This document shows, one piece after another, positions 14,057 to 24,168 of a DNA stretch of 64,000 bases (position 1 is the first letter of the stretch; the number at the start of each line of letters is the position of its first letter). This DNA comes from Steinernema hermaphroditum (taxonomy: Eukaryota; Nematoda; Chromadorea; Rhabditida; Steinernematidae), in contig CM059621.1 of NCBI GenBank assembly GCA_030435675.1, forward strand, positions 11,966,001-12,030,000. Reading direction: 5' to 3'. A model generated the notes under the pieces. It did not search any database, had not been told where the DNA came from, and saw nothing but the letters and a program-made list of their open reading frames with translations. Made by a program: the position numbers and the translations under genes.

Positions 14057-14727
14057 ATGAAGCCGTCCAAGGATCAGACCGCTTTCGAGCACTACCACTC
14101 GGCGTACAAATGCTGCTGTGGCGCCGTCCACGTCAAGCAGGGGAGTCTACTTATCGCCATCGTCTCCTCCGTGCTCATCATCTTCGCCTTCCTCTCCCTC
14201 ATCCTCGCCACCGAGTCCAACCACATCATGCAGCTCTTCCAAGTGGGCATGCTCCTCGTCGAGATGTTCTGCGTGTACCTCCTCTTCCGCGGCCTCAGCA
14301 AGGAGAAAGAGCTCTACCTCCTACCGTATCTCGTCATGCAGGCTCTCACCATGTTCACCGTATTTGTGCTCATCGCTGCTTCCGCCTACGCCCTCTATGA
14401 CACCAAATCCTTGCCCGGAGACTACTTCGAGCGCCAGATGCTTGAGCAGTACGAAGGGTCCCACATCGACGACAGTCCGAAGGCCCAAGAGGAGCGCCGC
14501 GATATCTGTAAGTTTAGCAGACTGGGGCCTCGGCCTCTCAAGAACGGTCTTTAGTGATCAAAGTGACAGCCGTATTCACAATCATCTCTTGCCTGATCGG
14601 AGAAGTCGTCGCCGTGTGGTGGTTCACAGTGGTACTCCAGTGCTACCACTACTTCAGAGATCTCAACTTCCGTCGCAGCAAGCAGGACGTCACGATGTCC
14701 TTCGAGGCCGCGAAGAACTTCGCTTGA
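14057..14727 (+). CDS. Four-transmembrane protein, LAPTM-like
   Basis: Two exons (14057-14507 and 14555-14727) join in frame to 207 aa. The start ATG lies one base after a TTTCAG acceptor, typical of a trans-spliced nematode mRNA. An N-terminal Cys-rich patch (KCCCGAVHVKQG) runs into TM1. Two more hydrophobic segments follow (around LFQVGMLLVEMFCVYLLF and LVMQALTMFTVFVLIAA), then a hydrophilic loop, then TM4 and a short tail with QCYHYFRDLN. The Cys-Cys-x-x-x-His-Val start and the terminal Cys-Tyr-x-Tyr pattern resemble lysosome-associated LAPTM4/5 proteins, so an endolysosomal membrane role is plausible. The assignment rests on pattern and topology only; a nematode-specific tetraspan family is the alternative. 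Confidence 0.75.
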
Positions 14728-17250
14728 ATCCACGCAATTCTCCTCTCTTTCAATTCGGGTAGTCAAGGCAACAGAACTGATTTGTCACACGTTATTTGAT
14801 ACTCATTTGTCGATAAAATACTTTCGTGTCTTTTTTGTGTTCGCCGGGTGACCTTCAACTACAGAAAAGATAACCTCAGAAAGAACAGAGAACTGTGGAT
14901 CGACGATCTCTGCACTCACGTAGTCGCGACGGTAAACTACGTAGTAATCTTACGAAGTTTTTGGGAGTTGATTGGTTGTATTGCACTCTCTAGATTCGTT
15001 GGACCCAAAGACCTTCCAGTGGGTAAAGTTCTGTCAGTGATGTGCAAGGAATATGATTGTGCTGTTAAGGGACCCAGACGTGCCCTTTGGCAGACAGCCC
15101 CTCAGCCTATACAATAAAACATATATCACCCGATCCCGAGTAAACGATTCTTCTGTTACATAGCGTCAAATACTAATATTTGGGTACGACAATCTCGATA
15201 ATAAAGCTCGCTAAAGCTATAAACCTGTTTGCAGAAACAGCCTTTTTGGCCGAAATACGTGACCTGTGTAGTGACTCACTACTAGTGAGTGAATGACCTA
15301 CGTGAGAATTTGCGTGTCTTCTACCGCCCCTAGCTATCTATGTCTATTAATGTTTATATTGGGTTGGAGCATTGAAAATGGGACACTTGATAAACATTGA
15401 TTTTGTTCGCCATATTTATAGTTGTGGCGAGATGCGAAGTGATGTAGGGGCTTTCTATTGTATTCTTTCTATGATAGACAGTGACTGCTTTCAACCACGT
15501 ACATCCTTGGCACTTACCTACCCAATGCACCTATTGCTGTCTTGGTTATGTATCATAACATGAGCTAATCTCAAAAAGATGGTATTTTCGGATCATGGGA
15601 TTGGACCATGTTCTGTTAACGCCAGCGTTTCCAATTGGTTAAGTACTCTAACAGAAAATAAGGATATAGAGCAGGTAGCACTCACTCACAGCTACCATAC
15701 ACGCTTAGCGACTCCACGATCGCATGGTTACTTTACGGCAATGGAGACCAAATGTGGAAAAAGTTACACTTCAGGAACGGTGCCTCAAACTGCACATTTT
15801 CAAGTTGACCCCCGGAATGGCTTTCCACTTTGAGCTGAGATATTTCTTTTTTTGCTATTTATCTAACACTCTGTTAGCTCTATCTAACCACCATATGCAC
15901 TCGTCCACAATTGACGGTATCAGAGGAAATTAGTCCGAATAAGACAAAGAGGTTGAAAATGGGACCAAAAATTTTTTGACCGTAAACCCCGCGTATTCTA
16001 CGGACCCGGCTTTTGTCCTAGGAGTGGAATGTAGTCTGTGTGTCTCATTGAAATGAGCCACACAGACACCTGAATATTCTGAATATTCTGTGGCTATATG
16101 TGACTGAATACTCCGTGGCTCAATATTCTGTGGCTGAATATTCTGGGGCTCAATTTTCTCATCACGCCATGGGCTGACATGGCTACATACAAGCGGAGTA
16201 TTATGATGGGTTTCGACCAACATACTGCTGCCGTTTTAATGGCGCAGTTGGCCTCGTGGAGAGGGACCAATGAGGCCGAAACGCCTGAATAATCGTTTTC
16301 TTCCAGATTAACACTTGAAGGAGCACTTGAAGAAGCTTGCCGTGTTCTACAACGATTGAATCAGAGAATTATTTTATTGTACTGTGATTAGTGTTAATTC
16401 TAATTACTGATTGCTTTAAAGCTGCGCGACCAACGCGATGGCAAGCCAAGTCTGCCCTCTACATCAGTTGGGGTAGCTCGTGGCTGTAACCAAAGCCATT
16501 CCTGGAGCTATTTGCCTGGATTAGGTAGAATACTGGTGGCACCTCAAGGATTAACATAAAACAGTATCTCAACAGTATCACCCTGTGAACAGAACTGTAA
16601 TTCGAAGGGCAGACACTAGCATCCCTTCTGATGCCCAAGTGCCTCAAAATAAGGTCCTACTTAACTTTTCGAAATGAAAACCCATCACTTAAAACCCATC
16701 ACCGTGGCTGTTCAAGCCTGCTGTATCGTCGGGCGGCGGTTCCCGGACAAATTTTGAACGTCTCCCTGGGCGGCAATCGGTAGACGGGGTGCGCTTGTGC
16801 AAAACGAGGGACACACGTTGCAACAAACGGTTTTATTCCGTGCCAAAAGAACCAACAACAACAAAGCACGCTTACTCCCCACTAGCATCCGCCCACGCAC
16901 ACCGTACTTCAGCCCGTTGAGTTTAAAATTGAAACTTGCTGAATAAAGGGATGCAACTACTGTGTATTCGGGATCTCAAGTGATCGTCCTGAAGCGGCCT
17001 GTTGTCCTATACGGTAGTCTGTTGTCCTTCCTGTTTGGGGGCACAGAACTTCCTTGGGGGGAGATAGAACAGGTAACACGGCAAGGCCGAGTGAGAGGAG
17101 GAAATTGAAAAAAGGGAACCTTTACATTTTCATGCAGTAGACCTTAGAGAAAACAAATCCGGACCAAATGGGACAACGATAACGACTGACATTATAGTGT
17201 TTATGGCAGTCAAACATTTTCTACAGTCCTCTTCCCTTAGAATCATTTCC
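14728..17250. other. Intergenic, with short-period repeats
   Basis: No gene is supported. Around 16070-16155 the motif GAATATTCTG(G/T)GGCT and variants recurs several times, and CTCATT/AATGAG arms form a small hairpin just before it. An A-box-like string at 16228-16245 has no matching B-box, so a tRNA is not called. Confidence 0.5.
16064..16158. repeat. Degenerate short-period repeat (GAATATTCTG-TGGCT)
   Basis: Five or so imperfect copies of a 15-25 nt unit built on ATATTCTG and TGGCT follow each other. This looks like a small decayed satellite; no function is suggested by the sequence. Confidence 0.55.
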
Positions 17251-19252
17251 TTATTGAGTTCTTCTACCGTTTCCACGAAGACGAAATGTCACAAATGCTT
17301 CTGACGCGCCAAACAGAAACAAGAGAGTATAGGGAGACGAAAATTGAGCAGCCACTTGAAGACCCATCTGCCATGGGAACCTTGAGATTGATGCTATAAG
17401 GAGAGGAAGATTGAGCAACCACTTGAAAGGCCATCTCCGTTGGGAAACTTGACATCGATGCTTTTCTAAAATTGGGGCCTTTTCCTTCAGAATCATTTCT
17501 TCGATGAGTTCTTCCACCGTTTCTACGAAGGCGAATGTCATTTCTTTCTGAAATCACTACCGGTCAACCCACTCGTCCTCCGAAAACACACCTTTAGTCG
17601 TTCTTCTATTTGGTTGCTGATATCCACCTCGTTGCCTTTGGGAAAGACGATCCGTTTTATTCCATTTTTGAACGCTGCGTCTGCTTTCTGATGAAGTCCC
17701 CCTACAGCAAACGTACGTCCACTTAGCTGAATCGCTCCGGAGACGGCTGAATCGCTTCTGACGCGTCGACCAGAAAGAAGAGAGAATAAGGAGAGGAAGA
17801 TTGAACAACCACTTGAAAGGCCATCTCCGTTGGGAAACTTGACATCGATGCTTTTCTAGAAGCGTGGCTAGTTTTGGTGGAAGCGAAAAATTCCTACCGT
17901 AAGATTCTTCTTAGGAATCCCGAACTTGTCGGAATTCTTCCTTATATAGTTGTAGGCCGTTTCAACCAAAGAACGCAGCTCTATTGAATTGCAGTCCATC
18001 TCAATGGTCGGATCCTTGCTGAACCAGCGAAATGGGAAAAACCAAAGGAATGATTCAGGGCGGAACGATGACTCCATAACAGCGACGTCGCCCTTGAATC
18101 CACCGACAAGATAAACTCCCAGCATTCTGGCACACCCCGTACGTAGCGCGTTCCCTTCCACGATGGTCATATCCGAATCGAAGGACCACCTTTCGCCGCA
18201 GCTTCGTTCGATCTGTTCAAGAACGCTGCCCTGGACGTTTTTGGCTACGGAGTCGAGCTTCGCAGTCAGGTCATCGATGCCGGGTTCGTTGGTGTAGAAG
18301 TCGATGAGAAGTCGTAGTGTGTCGTCCGGGAACAGATTTGGTTTTAGATCGTACTTTTGAAGGATAGTTGGGAGGATGGACTTCTTGACGGCTCGAATCT
18401 TCTCATCAGTAGAGGGTCCCAACGGAAAAGGTAAAAAATGAGGCATTCCTGGCAAAATTGTTCTCTTCTCGCTAGTTTTTGTCGCGTTCCAGTTGATTTT
18501 CATGAAAACGAGGAAATGGACGTTGGAAAGGTCGAAGGGTACATCAAGGAATCTGGAAGTGGAGGGTCGTGATAGGAGCACTTCTAAGGTTGTACCTGTC
18601 CACGAAAGCGTTATTTCTTGTTCTGTCAGTTAGCTTGCACAACACATTCCACAGCTTTACGTCCTCAATCTCGTCCATGATCTCCAGACGAATCACAGGA
18701 TTGCAGCACTTGGCCCTGAGGATGGCTTGCATCACACTTCCAAGGGAGTCGTTCGATCCCAAAACGTCCTTTGCACGGCTGTTCGCGTCGAAACGGATCG
18801 TCTCCACCGGGCGACCGAGGGCTTTGCTGACGTCGATCAATGCCCAGATCTCTGGATGTCCGGTTATTTTCAAATTTTCCACTTTGAAGTGAGGAAGCGT
18901 CCTTTCCATCAACCTATGCTCAAGAAGGTGTCTCTTGAGAGTCTCGAAGCCACGAAGATGATCGTACGTCCTCCGCAGATCCTTTCTGAAATAAGGTCGA
19001 CAATCAGAGGTCGGGACTCTCCACTTACAAAGCCTGCTCAATGTTGCGGATGCTGCCTCCTTCCTCACAGAATTTCCCCCAGGGAAGTTCCAGAATCACC
19101 TTTGTCCATTCGGCCGATTTCTCCTTCCTTTTGGTGCTCTGATGAATGGGGAGAATCGTTTCGCTCATTTTTTTCTCCCGAAGCTTCTCACCTTTCTCCA
19201 GTCTATCTTCACGTGGCAAATACGACGCCCATTTGGCAGAGCACGTCATCAT
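17251..19252 (-). CDS. Divergent Lon-like protein, Walker A lost, Ser-Lys dyad kept (copy 1)
   Basis: Five exons on the minus strand (19029-19252, 18596-18985, 17898-18552, 17592-17855, 17251-17547) join in frame to 609 aa. Residues from about 75 follow the AAA+ module of Lon: GHPEIWAL (117-124) stands where the GPPGVGKT P-loop should be, followed by the conserved ALGRP; MDEIED (about 178-183) keeps the Walker B Asp-Glu; FLDVPFDLSNV is a Lon signature; the lid segment aligns too. The peptidase domain has DGLSSG with Ser437 and GGLHQK with Lys480, 43 residues apart as in E. coli Lon (S679/K722), and ends in FVETVEELIEEM. The N-terminal substrate domain is missing (Lon is usually 750-1000 aa). 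An acceptor CAG at 19262-19264 lies 9 nt before the ATG, suggesting spliced-leader addition. Protease activity without normal ATP binding, or a regulatory pseudo-enzyme, are both possible. Confidence 0.8.
17270..17475 (-). repeat. Tandem fragments of the Lon active-site exon
   Basis: Downstream of the intact protease exon (17592-17855) its beginning recurs twice: one copy begins at 17465 behind its own TTTTAG acceptor and encodes the same KSIDVKFPNGDGLSSG start, and a more diverged one lies at about 17390-17270 (VPMADGSSSGCSIF). The annotated last exon reads through these fragments in another frame. Confidence 0.7.
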
Positions 19253-19360
19253 TTCGAGGTGCTGAATGATAAAAAGAAATTAATATTGAATATGAGACCT
19301 TTCTATGATATGTAAGATGTATTACCAAAAGCAATGCTTGTATTTCAGTGCGTTAACCTG

Positions 19361-19483
19361 ATGGCACCCCAGATGCCCGCCGCACCCCAGATGCCCGCCG
19401 CCAACGCACCGGCTGCCATTCCTGGCCTCTCTGACAAGGCCAGGAATTTTATGATTCAGGTTATTGTTCCTGAAGCCGAGTAA
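19361..19483 (+). CDS. 40-aa ORF behind a splice acceptor (hypothetical)
   Basis: An acceptor TATTTCAG is followed 12 nt later by ATG and a 40-codon frame with an Ala/Pro/Met-rich repeat (APQMPA twice) ending MIQVIVPEAE. An AATAAA polyadenylation signal lies at 19497-19502. It diverges from the Lon-like gene with under 110 bp between the two starts. No family is recognised. Alternatively it is the last exon of a larger gene, or a non-functional remnant: the other copy of this promoter (near 48185) leads into a different frame after the same ATG. Confidence 0.3.
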   Translation: MAPQMPAAPQMPAANAPAAIPGLSDKARNFMIQVIVPEAE

Positions 19484-19855
19484 CGATTTCAATTGTAATA
19501 AAATTGACATGTTGTTTGCTTTTCGTGTTTTATTGGTTCGGTTGGCGCTGCTCTCCAGCGTTGAGATGGGGCAGCTGTTGAAGCTTGCCTCTGTTGAAGG
19601 ATTGCCGAGTGTGTGCTTTGCTTTTCATTGAGCATTGTATTGTTCTTGGACGACTATTTCGATTACTGCTGTCGCCACAGAAGAACCGCTGTTGAATGTG
19701 GATCTTCGTGGACCGAGGGACCAGAGTCGCTCTCGTGTGTCGTCTTCCCGTGGTTTGATGGGTCATCTAGGGTTCATTTTCTCTCGGCAAAATCTGGGGA
19801 AGATGCTAGATGCTGGAAGTCGTCATCGATTGTATAGCGCAGAAAATATTGTTGT

Positions 19856-20066
19856 GCTAGGCGGCGTTCGATCCACACGAGAAGCCGACCGAAATCTCGA
19901 AGCAGGCCTACATGTAGTGGTGCTTCGACTGTCCCGAAGAGGTCAAGGACACCATCAGCGGAGAAGCTCGAAGTGTCCTCGAGAACAGGAATATTCAGGT
20001 CGTCGACATCAATGTTCCGAGAAGATATTGGGCGAAGAAGGGTTCAAGGAATTGGTAGAAGGATTG
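19856..20066 (+). pseudogene. Decayed coding fragment with in-frame stop
   Basis: A frame beginning around AFDPHEKPTEISKQAYM hits a TAG and then continues for over 40 codons (CFDCPEEVKDTISGEARS, later IQVVDINVPR) before another stop. The composition looks protein-coding, with an acceptor-like TGTGCTAG in front, but I do not recognise the family. A broken exon is the simplest reading. Confidence 0.35.
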
Positions 20067-20612
20067 CACCGTGATGAGCTTTAGTTTACGCTTTCTCGCC
20101 TTTGTTTGTTGTGTTTGTTATATTGCTGCTAATAGCCTGAAATTTGAAACTGCTACGAGTCGTCCATGGGTGCGAGAGTTTGAGCGGCGTCTGACACTTC
20201 GGAATGTTCCCCTGTCAGTGGTCTCGAAACGTCAACCCCGAGTTGTCATTGCAATTGAAGCTCTACTTCAGCGCCCTTCCGGGGGTTTTGCTGCTTCCTC
20301 TCTTCCACTCCCTCTCGCTCGTCCACTTTGGATCATATTCCGTTCTTTGCTCCTCTTTCAGCTCGGAGAGTCTTTCGGCTTGCGCATTCCCACTGCCGAA
20401 AATCGGCCTTCTCGTTTCGGCGTGTTTCTCGATTCTGTGCTGATTGCGGTTTATTGTCACATCGGTCAAATTTTTATATATTTTCAGGAAATTATGCCGA
20501 TAGACAAAATGCGGTCATCTTCTACTTCTCCGACAAACGGTGAGGAATATGCCTTGTTTCTGGTGAACTGTATTTTGCAGGATGTTCCACAGAAAATCTC
20601 CCACACCCTACA

Positions 20613-21070
20613 AGGGAACTTTTTAACTTCGACTGTTCGTTTTCGCGATCAGGTGAGTCATGAAGTGAAGTACTATCCTTTATCCTTTCATTTCAGCTAA
20701 CTTTGGTACTTCAGCAGGAGCGGCAACCGGCGTCACTAAACGAACTGAGTGGAAACGAGCTGAAAGGAAACTTTTTGACTTTGATTGTTCGTTTTCGCGA
20801 TCAGGTGTGTCTTCAGGTGCAGCGCTATCCCTTATCTCTTCATATTTTTCAGCTAACTTTGGTGCTTCGAGAGGAGCGGCAGCAGTCGTCACTATACCGC
20901 CTGAGTTGAAACGACCTGAAGGGAAACTTTTTAACTTCGACTGTTCTTTTTCGCGATCAGGTGAGTCATGAAGTGAAGTGCCATCCTTCATCCCTTGATT
21001 CCAGCTAACTTTGGTGCTTCGGGAGGAGCGGCAGCCGTCGTCACTATACCGCCTGAGTTGAAAGGACCTG
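20613..21070 (+). repeat. Tandem multiplication of an RRM-gene exon plus intron
   Basis: A partial copy (about 20613-20652) is followed by two full units (exons 20697-20804 and 20853-20960) and the exon that leads into the RRM (from 21004). Spacing is 156 and 151 bp. Each full exon copy is exactly 108 nt and starts CTAACTTTGG, ending TCGCGATCAG, with a donor and acceptor of its own. Confidence 0.9.
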
Positions 21071-21357
21071 AAGGGGCCAACTTGTTTATCTCGAATCTAC
21101 CGCACGACTTCAACGATCAGATGCTTTTGGCTACGTTTCAGAACTTCGGCATAGTGTTATCGGCTAGGATTAGTCGGGAAAAGAAAACGAATATATGCAG
21201 ACGTTGCGGTAAGTACCATAGGCATAGCGTGATTGTATCCCATGTGCTTCTAGGATTCGTCAGCTTTTCGAGCAGTCCTGATGCTCAGCGTGCCATCCGG
21301 GCGATGAACGGTCTTCCCATCCGCTACCGAAGGCTCGTCGTTAGGTTGCAGGAATAA
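20697..21357 (+). CDS. CELF/ETR-like single-RRM RNA-binding protein (5' end unresolved)
   Basis: Exons 20697-20804, 20853-20960, 21004-21208 and 21254-21357 join in frame and end at TAA. The last two encode GPEGANLFISNLP (RNP2) and CGFVSF (RNP1), followed by DAQRAIRAMNG and a C-terminal RRLVVRLQE. This order and wording closely match the third RRM of CELF/Bruno-like (ETR-1) splicing and translation regulators, which ends the protein in that family as it does here. The two upstream 108-nt exons are symmetric phase-1 copies encoding an ANFGxSxGAA...FDCSFSRS module, so including or skipping them keeps frame. The first exon and start codon are not resolved; a 209-codon open frame from ATG 20074 reaches the repeat but in the wrong phase. 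RRM1 and RRM2 of a full CELF are absent from the window, so this may be a truncated paralogue. Confidence 0.65.
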
Positions 21358-22066
21358 CTTGATGAGTAACTTCATCACTTGTGTATATTGTGAGTTTGTG
21401 TGTAAATTATGACTGTCCTGTCATTCGTTGCTTTCGGCACTACTTGTGGCGCATGTGTGCTCGATTTAGGATTTAGCTGTTGGTTGTTTTCCAGGCGATG
21501 GTTACTGATCGACAACGATCCATGTCAAACACGGATTGTGAGATATCCGAGCGAATTTTGGTGTGACGTAAGATGAGGGGAGAACCCGTTCGGTGCTATC
21601 GCAGGTCGGTCAGCGGACCAGGGGCCACATATGATGACGATCTTGCTTCACTGGTGATGATCAGTGTGGGGTTTCGTTTTTTGATGTCCGTTGCTGGGCG
21701 GTCGTGGTGTAATTCAGATGTAAGCCTTTGATGACTGTATTGTGTTCTTCGTCGGTGAAGAGTGGCTGATCGGAGAGGGAGGCGAGCGTGCTCAATGCTC
21801 AATAGCGATGATCTGTCGAGGGCTGGCGCCTCCCGGAATTGGCGACCATTCAGAATCGGCCGTTAGGAGCTTTTTTGGAGTTTAAAACTTTATTTCTACG
21901 AGTTAGCGATTGTACAGTTTTACAACACGTTCACAAATAAATGATCTGAGATGCAACATCAATACAAGCAGTAGAGGCACTAAATACAAGCTGATAACGT
22001 CGATAAAGCACGCATAAAACTCCACAATATCCAGTCCGATTCCGTCACTGTCGCGTCCAAGGTCTT
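21358..22066. other. Intergenic between convergent genes
   Basis: No coding support. It contains the 3' regions of the RRM gene (+) and the small heat-shock gene (-). Confidence 0.5.
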
Positions 22067-24168
22067 CTACTCGAAGCTCTTGCGGAGGATTTTGACGCTG
22101 CGGACGCTCTCGGAGCGGGACTCTGAGCGCGGCGGAATTTCGTCGCGATTCGGGCGCAGAAGTCCGCCGCCTGTGCCTCCGACCTGCGAACCGCTTCCCG
22201 GAGTCTCGACGCGGTAGTCCTGGCGCGATTCGCTGCGAAACCCATTGCGGGAGCTCGAACGCTGCTGCTGGTGGAAGGCGTCGTTGCGTGAGTCGCCGCG
22301 ACGGTAGTCTCCACCGTTGGTAGTGGAGCGTTCCTCGCGGTAGCCGTACTCGTGGGAACGGTTAGTATCACCACGGTCGCGGGGAGAATCTAAAGAGGGT
22401 TGAGCTGAGAATAAGGGTCATGTGAGTCGCATTTTTAATCTATAGGCTAGATAAAAGAAAATAATCTGAATCTATGGAAGTCGCCACTCACGTTGGAATC
22501 CGTTTCCAATGGAGCCCGTTCCCGAATCGTATCTTTCGCGAGGAGAGGAGAAGTTGCTTCCGCGCGACTGCGACCGCTTCGAGGGTCCTTCGATGGGGAT
22601 GTTCCGCTCGCGCCCCTCGATCGCCGGATTATTCTTCCTGGCCTCCACGGTCAGTCGACCCTGACTGTCAATGGAGCTCATGATGTGCTGCGGATCGACG
22701 TCCGTCGGCAGCTGGTACTTGCGCACGAAGTACATCTTCGTGAAGTTGTCGTTGTCGCGGATATCCTCATGGCGACCTTCGATCAGAAGCGTGTCGTCCA
22801 GGGTTTTAACCTGAAGCTCTTCAGGCTTGAACTGGTAGGCGTCGATGTCGACAGCGAAGCGCTGCTGGTCGTTGGTGATATTCGCCTTGACATCGATGCC
22901 TTCCTTGAAGATGGGCTCGGCCCAACGGGGATAGATGTCCCTCCAGAAGGGGTCGGTGCGCCAGTCGCGGTCGAAACGGTCGAGTTGCGAGGAAAACTAC
23001 AAAAACGCGCGTTAGAAACAGCGCTAAACATGTCTCGACACTCTAAATTCCGATCTTGGCAGGACCGGTTTCTCTAATTGCGGCACGTGATGCGCAATTA
23101 GGGACTCAGAAGAGGCTAAGTCAACTCACCCGGGGCATGATGCGGTCCATACGGGGCCAGTCGGAAGGCCAGTCGCGCCACCAACGGTCGGTGTCAGCCC
23201 AGAACTGAAAACAAATAGCATTCAAATCGATGGGTGGCGAGTTGGAGGCCGCGCGGCCTCGATCATTATCTTCTTTTCCGCACTCCCTCACGGCAATTAC
23301 GCGCGCCGTGTGGCGTGACGGTCATTCAAATCGCCCGCGCGAAGACTGTCAATTGCGGAAGACTCGCCGCAAGGGCGCCTTTGAGTGACTTCTTTCGCGC
23401 CTCCGCTAAGCCCAAAGGTAATGAATAATAAGTGGAGGGCGCTCCAAGGGTCTAAGCCGATTAGCCGACGACTAGTCCGGGTAGAGGCCGACTCTGCCGA
23501 CTCCACCGGCGCAAATCCCAAAAAACGCCCCCGAAACGCTCCATTTACTCGTCTGTTAACTTCCCATAACTAGTCGGGCTTAAGTGGCTTCCGGAAATAT
23601 TTGCCTAGTGACGGTGACCCTGGAGCGGTTTTGGCGCAACTCAAGTGTGGAGTCAAATATGGGAAATCGGAGGGCCAACGGTGACTCTTGAACGCTGAGA
23701 GAAGAGGGGATTTAGGTCGAATGCCAAATCTTCTGGGCATAGACTTTTGAGTGAACATTCATAAGATTTCACTTTTAGGAAACTGGCTCAAGGTTATGTC
23801 AACTCGACCAGTCCTCTAATCTCTCTGACCTTAAACGAACATCCACACCTCAGTCTGTGTACACTTACACTTTTGAATCGAGAGCGCCACCCTGCATTCA
23901 AGATCCAAACAGTTTAGGTCATCACTTTCATTAACGTCATAGTAGTTCCAAACGTGGGAGACCAATTTCCTATGGTTATGCTGCTTTCTAATCTTTTTCT
24001 TTTGATACAGTTCTATTCCATCCAACGCCTTACCCGACTCATGAGCTGTCCAGGTCGAGGCCAATCCACGGGCCAGTCCTTCCAGTCACTCTCGAAGCGA
24101 TTTGCCCAGTCGGGACGTCGAACGGCCCAGTCATCATGGTCGCGCCATCTCGAGCTAACCAACGCCAT
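22067..24168 (-). CDS. Small heat-shock protein (alpha-crystallin), HSP-25-like
   Basis: Four exons (24034-24168, 23130-23204, 22492-22996, 22067-22389) join in frame to 345 aa. The N-terminal 100 residues are rich in Trp/Asp/Arg with repeated DWPxDWPR-type motifs. The alpha-crystallin domain runs from about residue 115 to 190 (RFAVDIDAYQFKPEEL, later GRLTVEA), followed by an I-x-I-type motif (NIPIEG). These proteins are ATP-independent chaperones forming oligomers. A Trp-rich head plus crystallin domain most resembles nematode HSP-25, which is associated with body-wall muscle attachment structures; this naming is from memory of the family. The roughly 140-residue tail after the I-x-I motif, rich in Arg, Ser, Gly and Asn, is much longer than the usual short sHSP extension. 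Intron 1 is unusually long for this window (829 nt). Confidence 0.9.

Larger units (their letters stand above)
17251..19363. repeat. Inverted duplication, arm 1
   Basis: This block, including an entire Lon-derived gene and the short divergent leader beyond it, recurs in reverse orientation at 48183-50237. Exons 1, 2 and 4 have identical lengths in the two copies and sequence is very similar by eye. Similarity at this end stops exactly at the ATG at 19361-19363; at the other end the arms diverge within repeated fragments of the protease exon. The arms are separated by about 29 kb. Confidence 0.88.

Noticed and set aside
16228..16300. tRNA-like A-box (TGGCGCAGTTGG)
   Set aside because: No GGTTC-type B-box or acceptor stem at the right distance, and no cloverleaf could be drawn.
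18596..18985. Interpreting the duplicated minus-strand gene as an F-box or nematode-specific orphan family
   Set aside because: The order of Lon landmarks through AAA+, lid and peptidase domain, and the 43-residue Ser-Lys spacing, explain it better.
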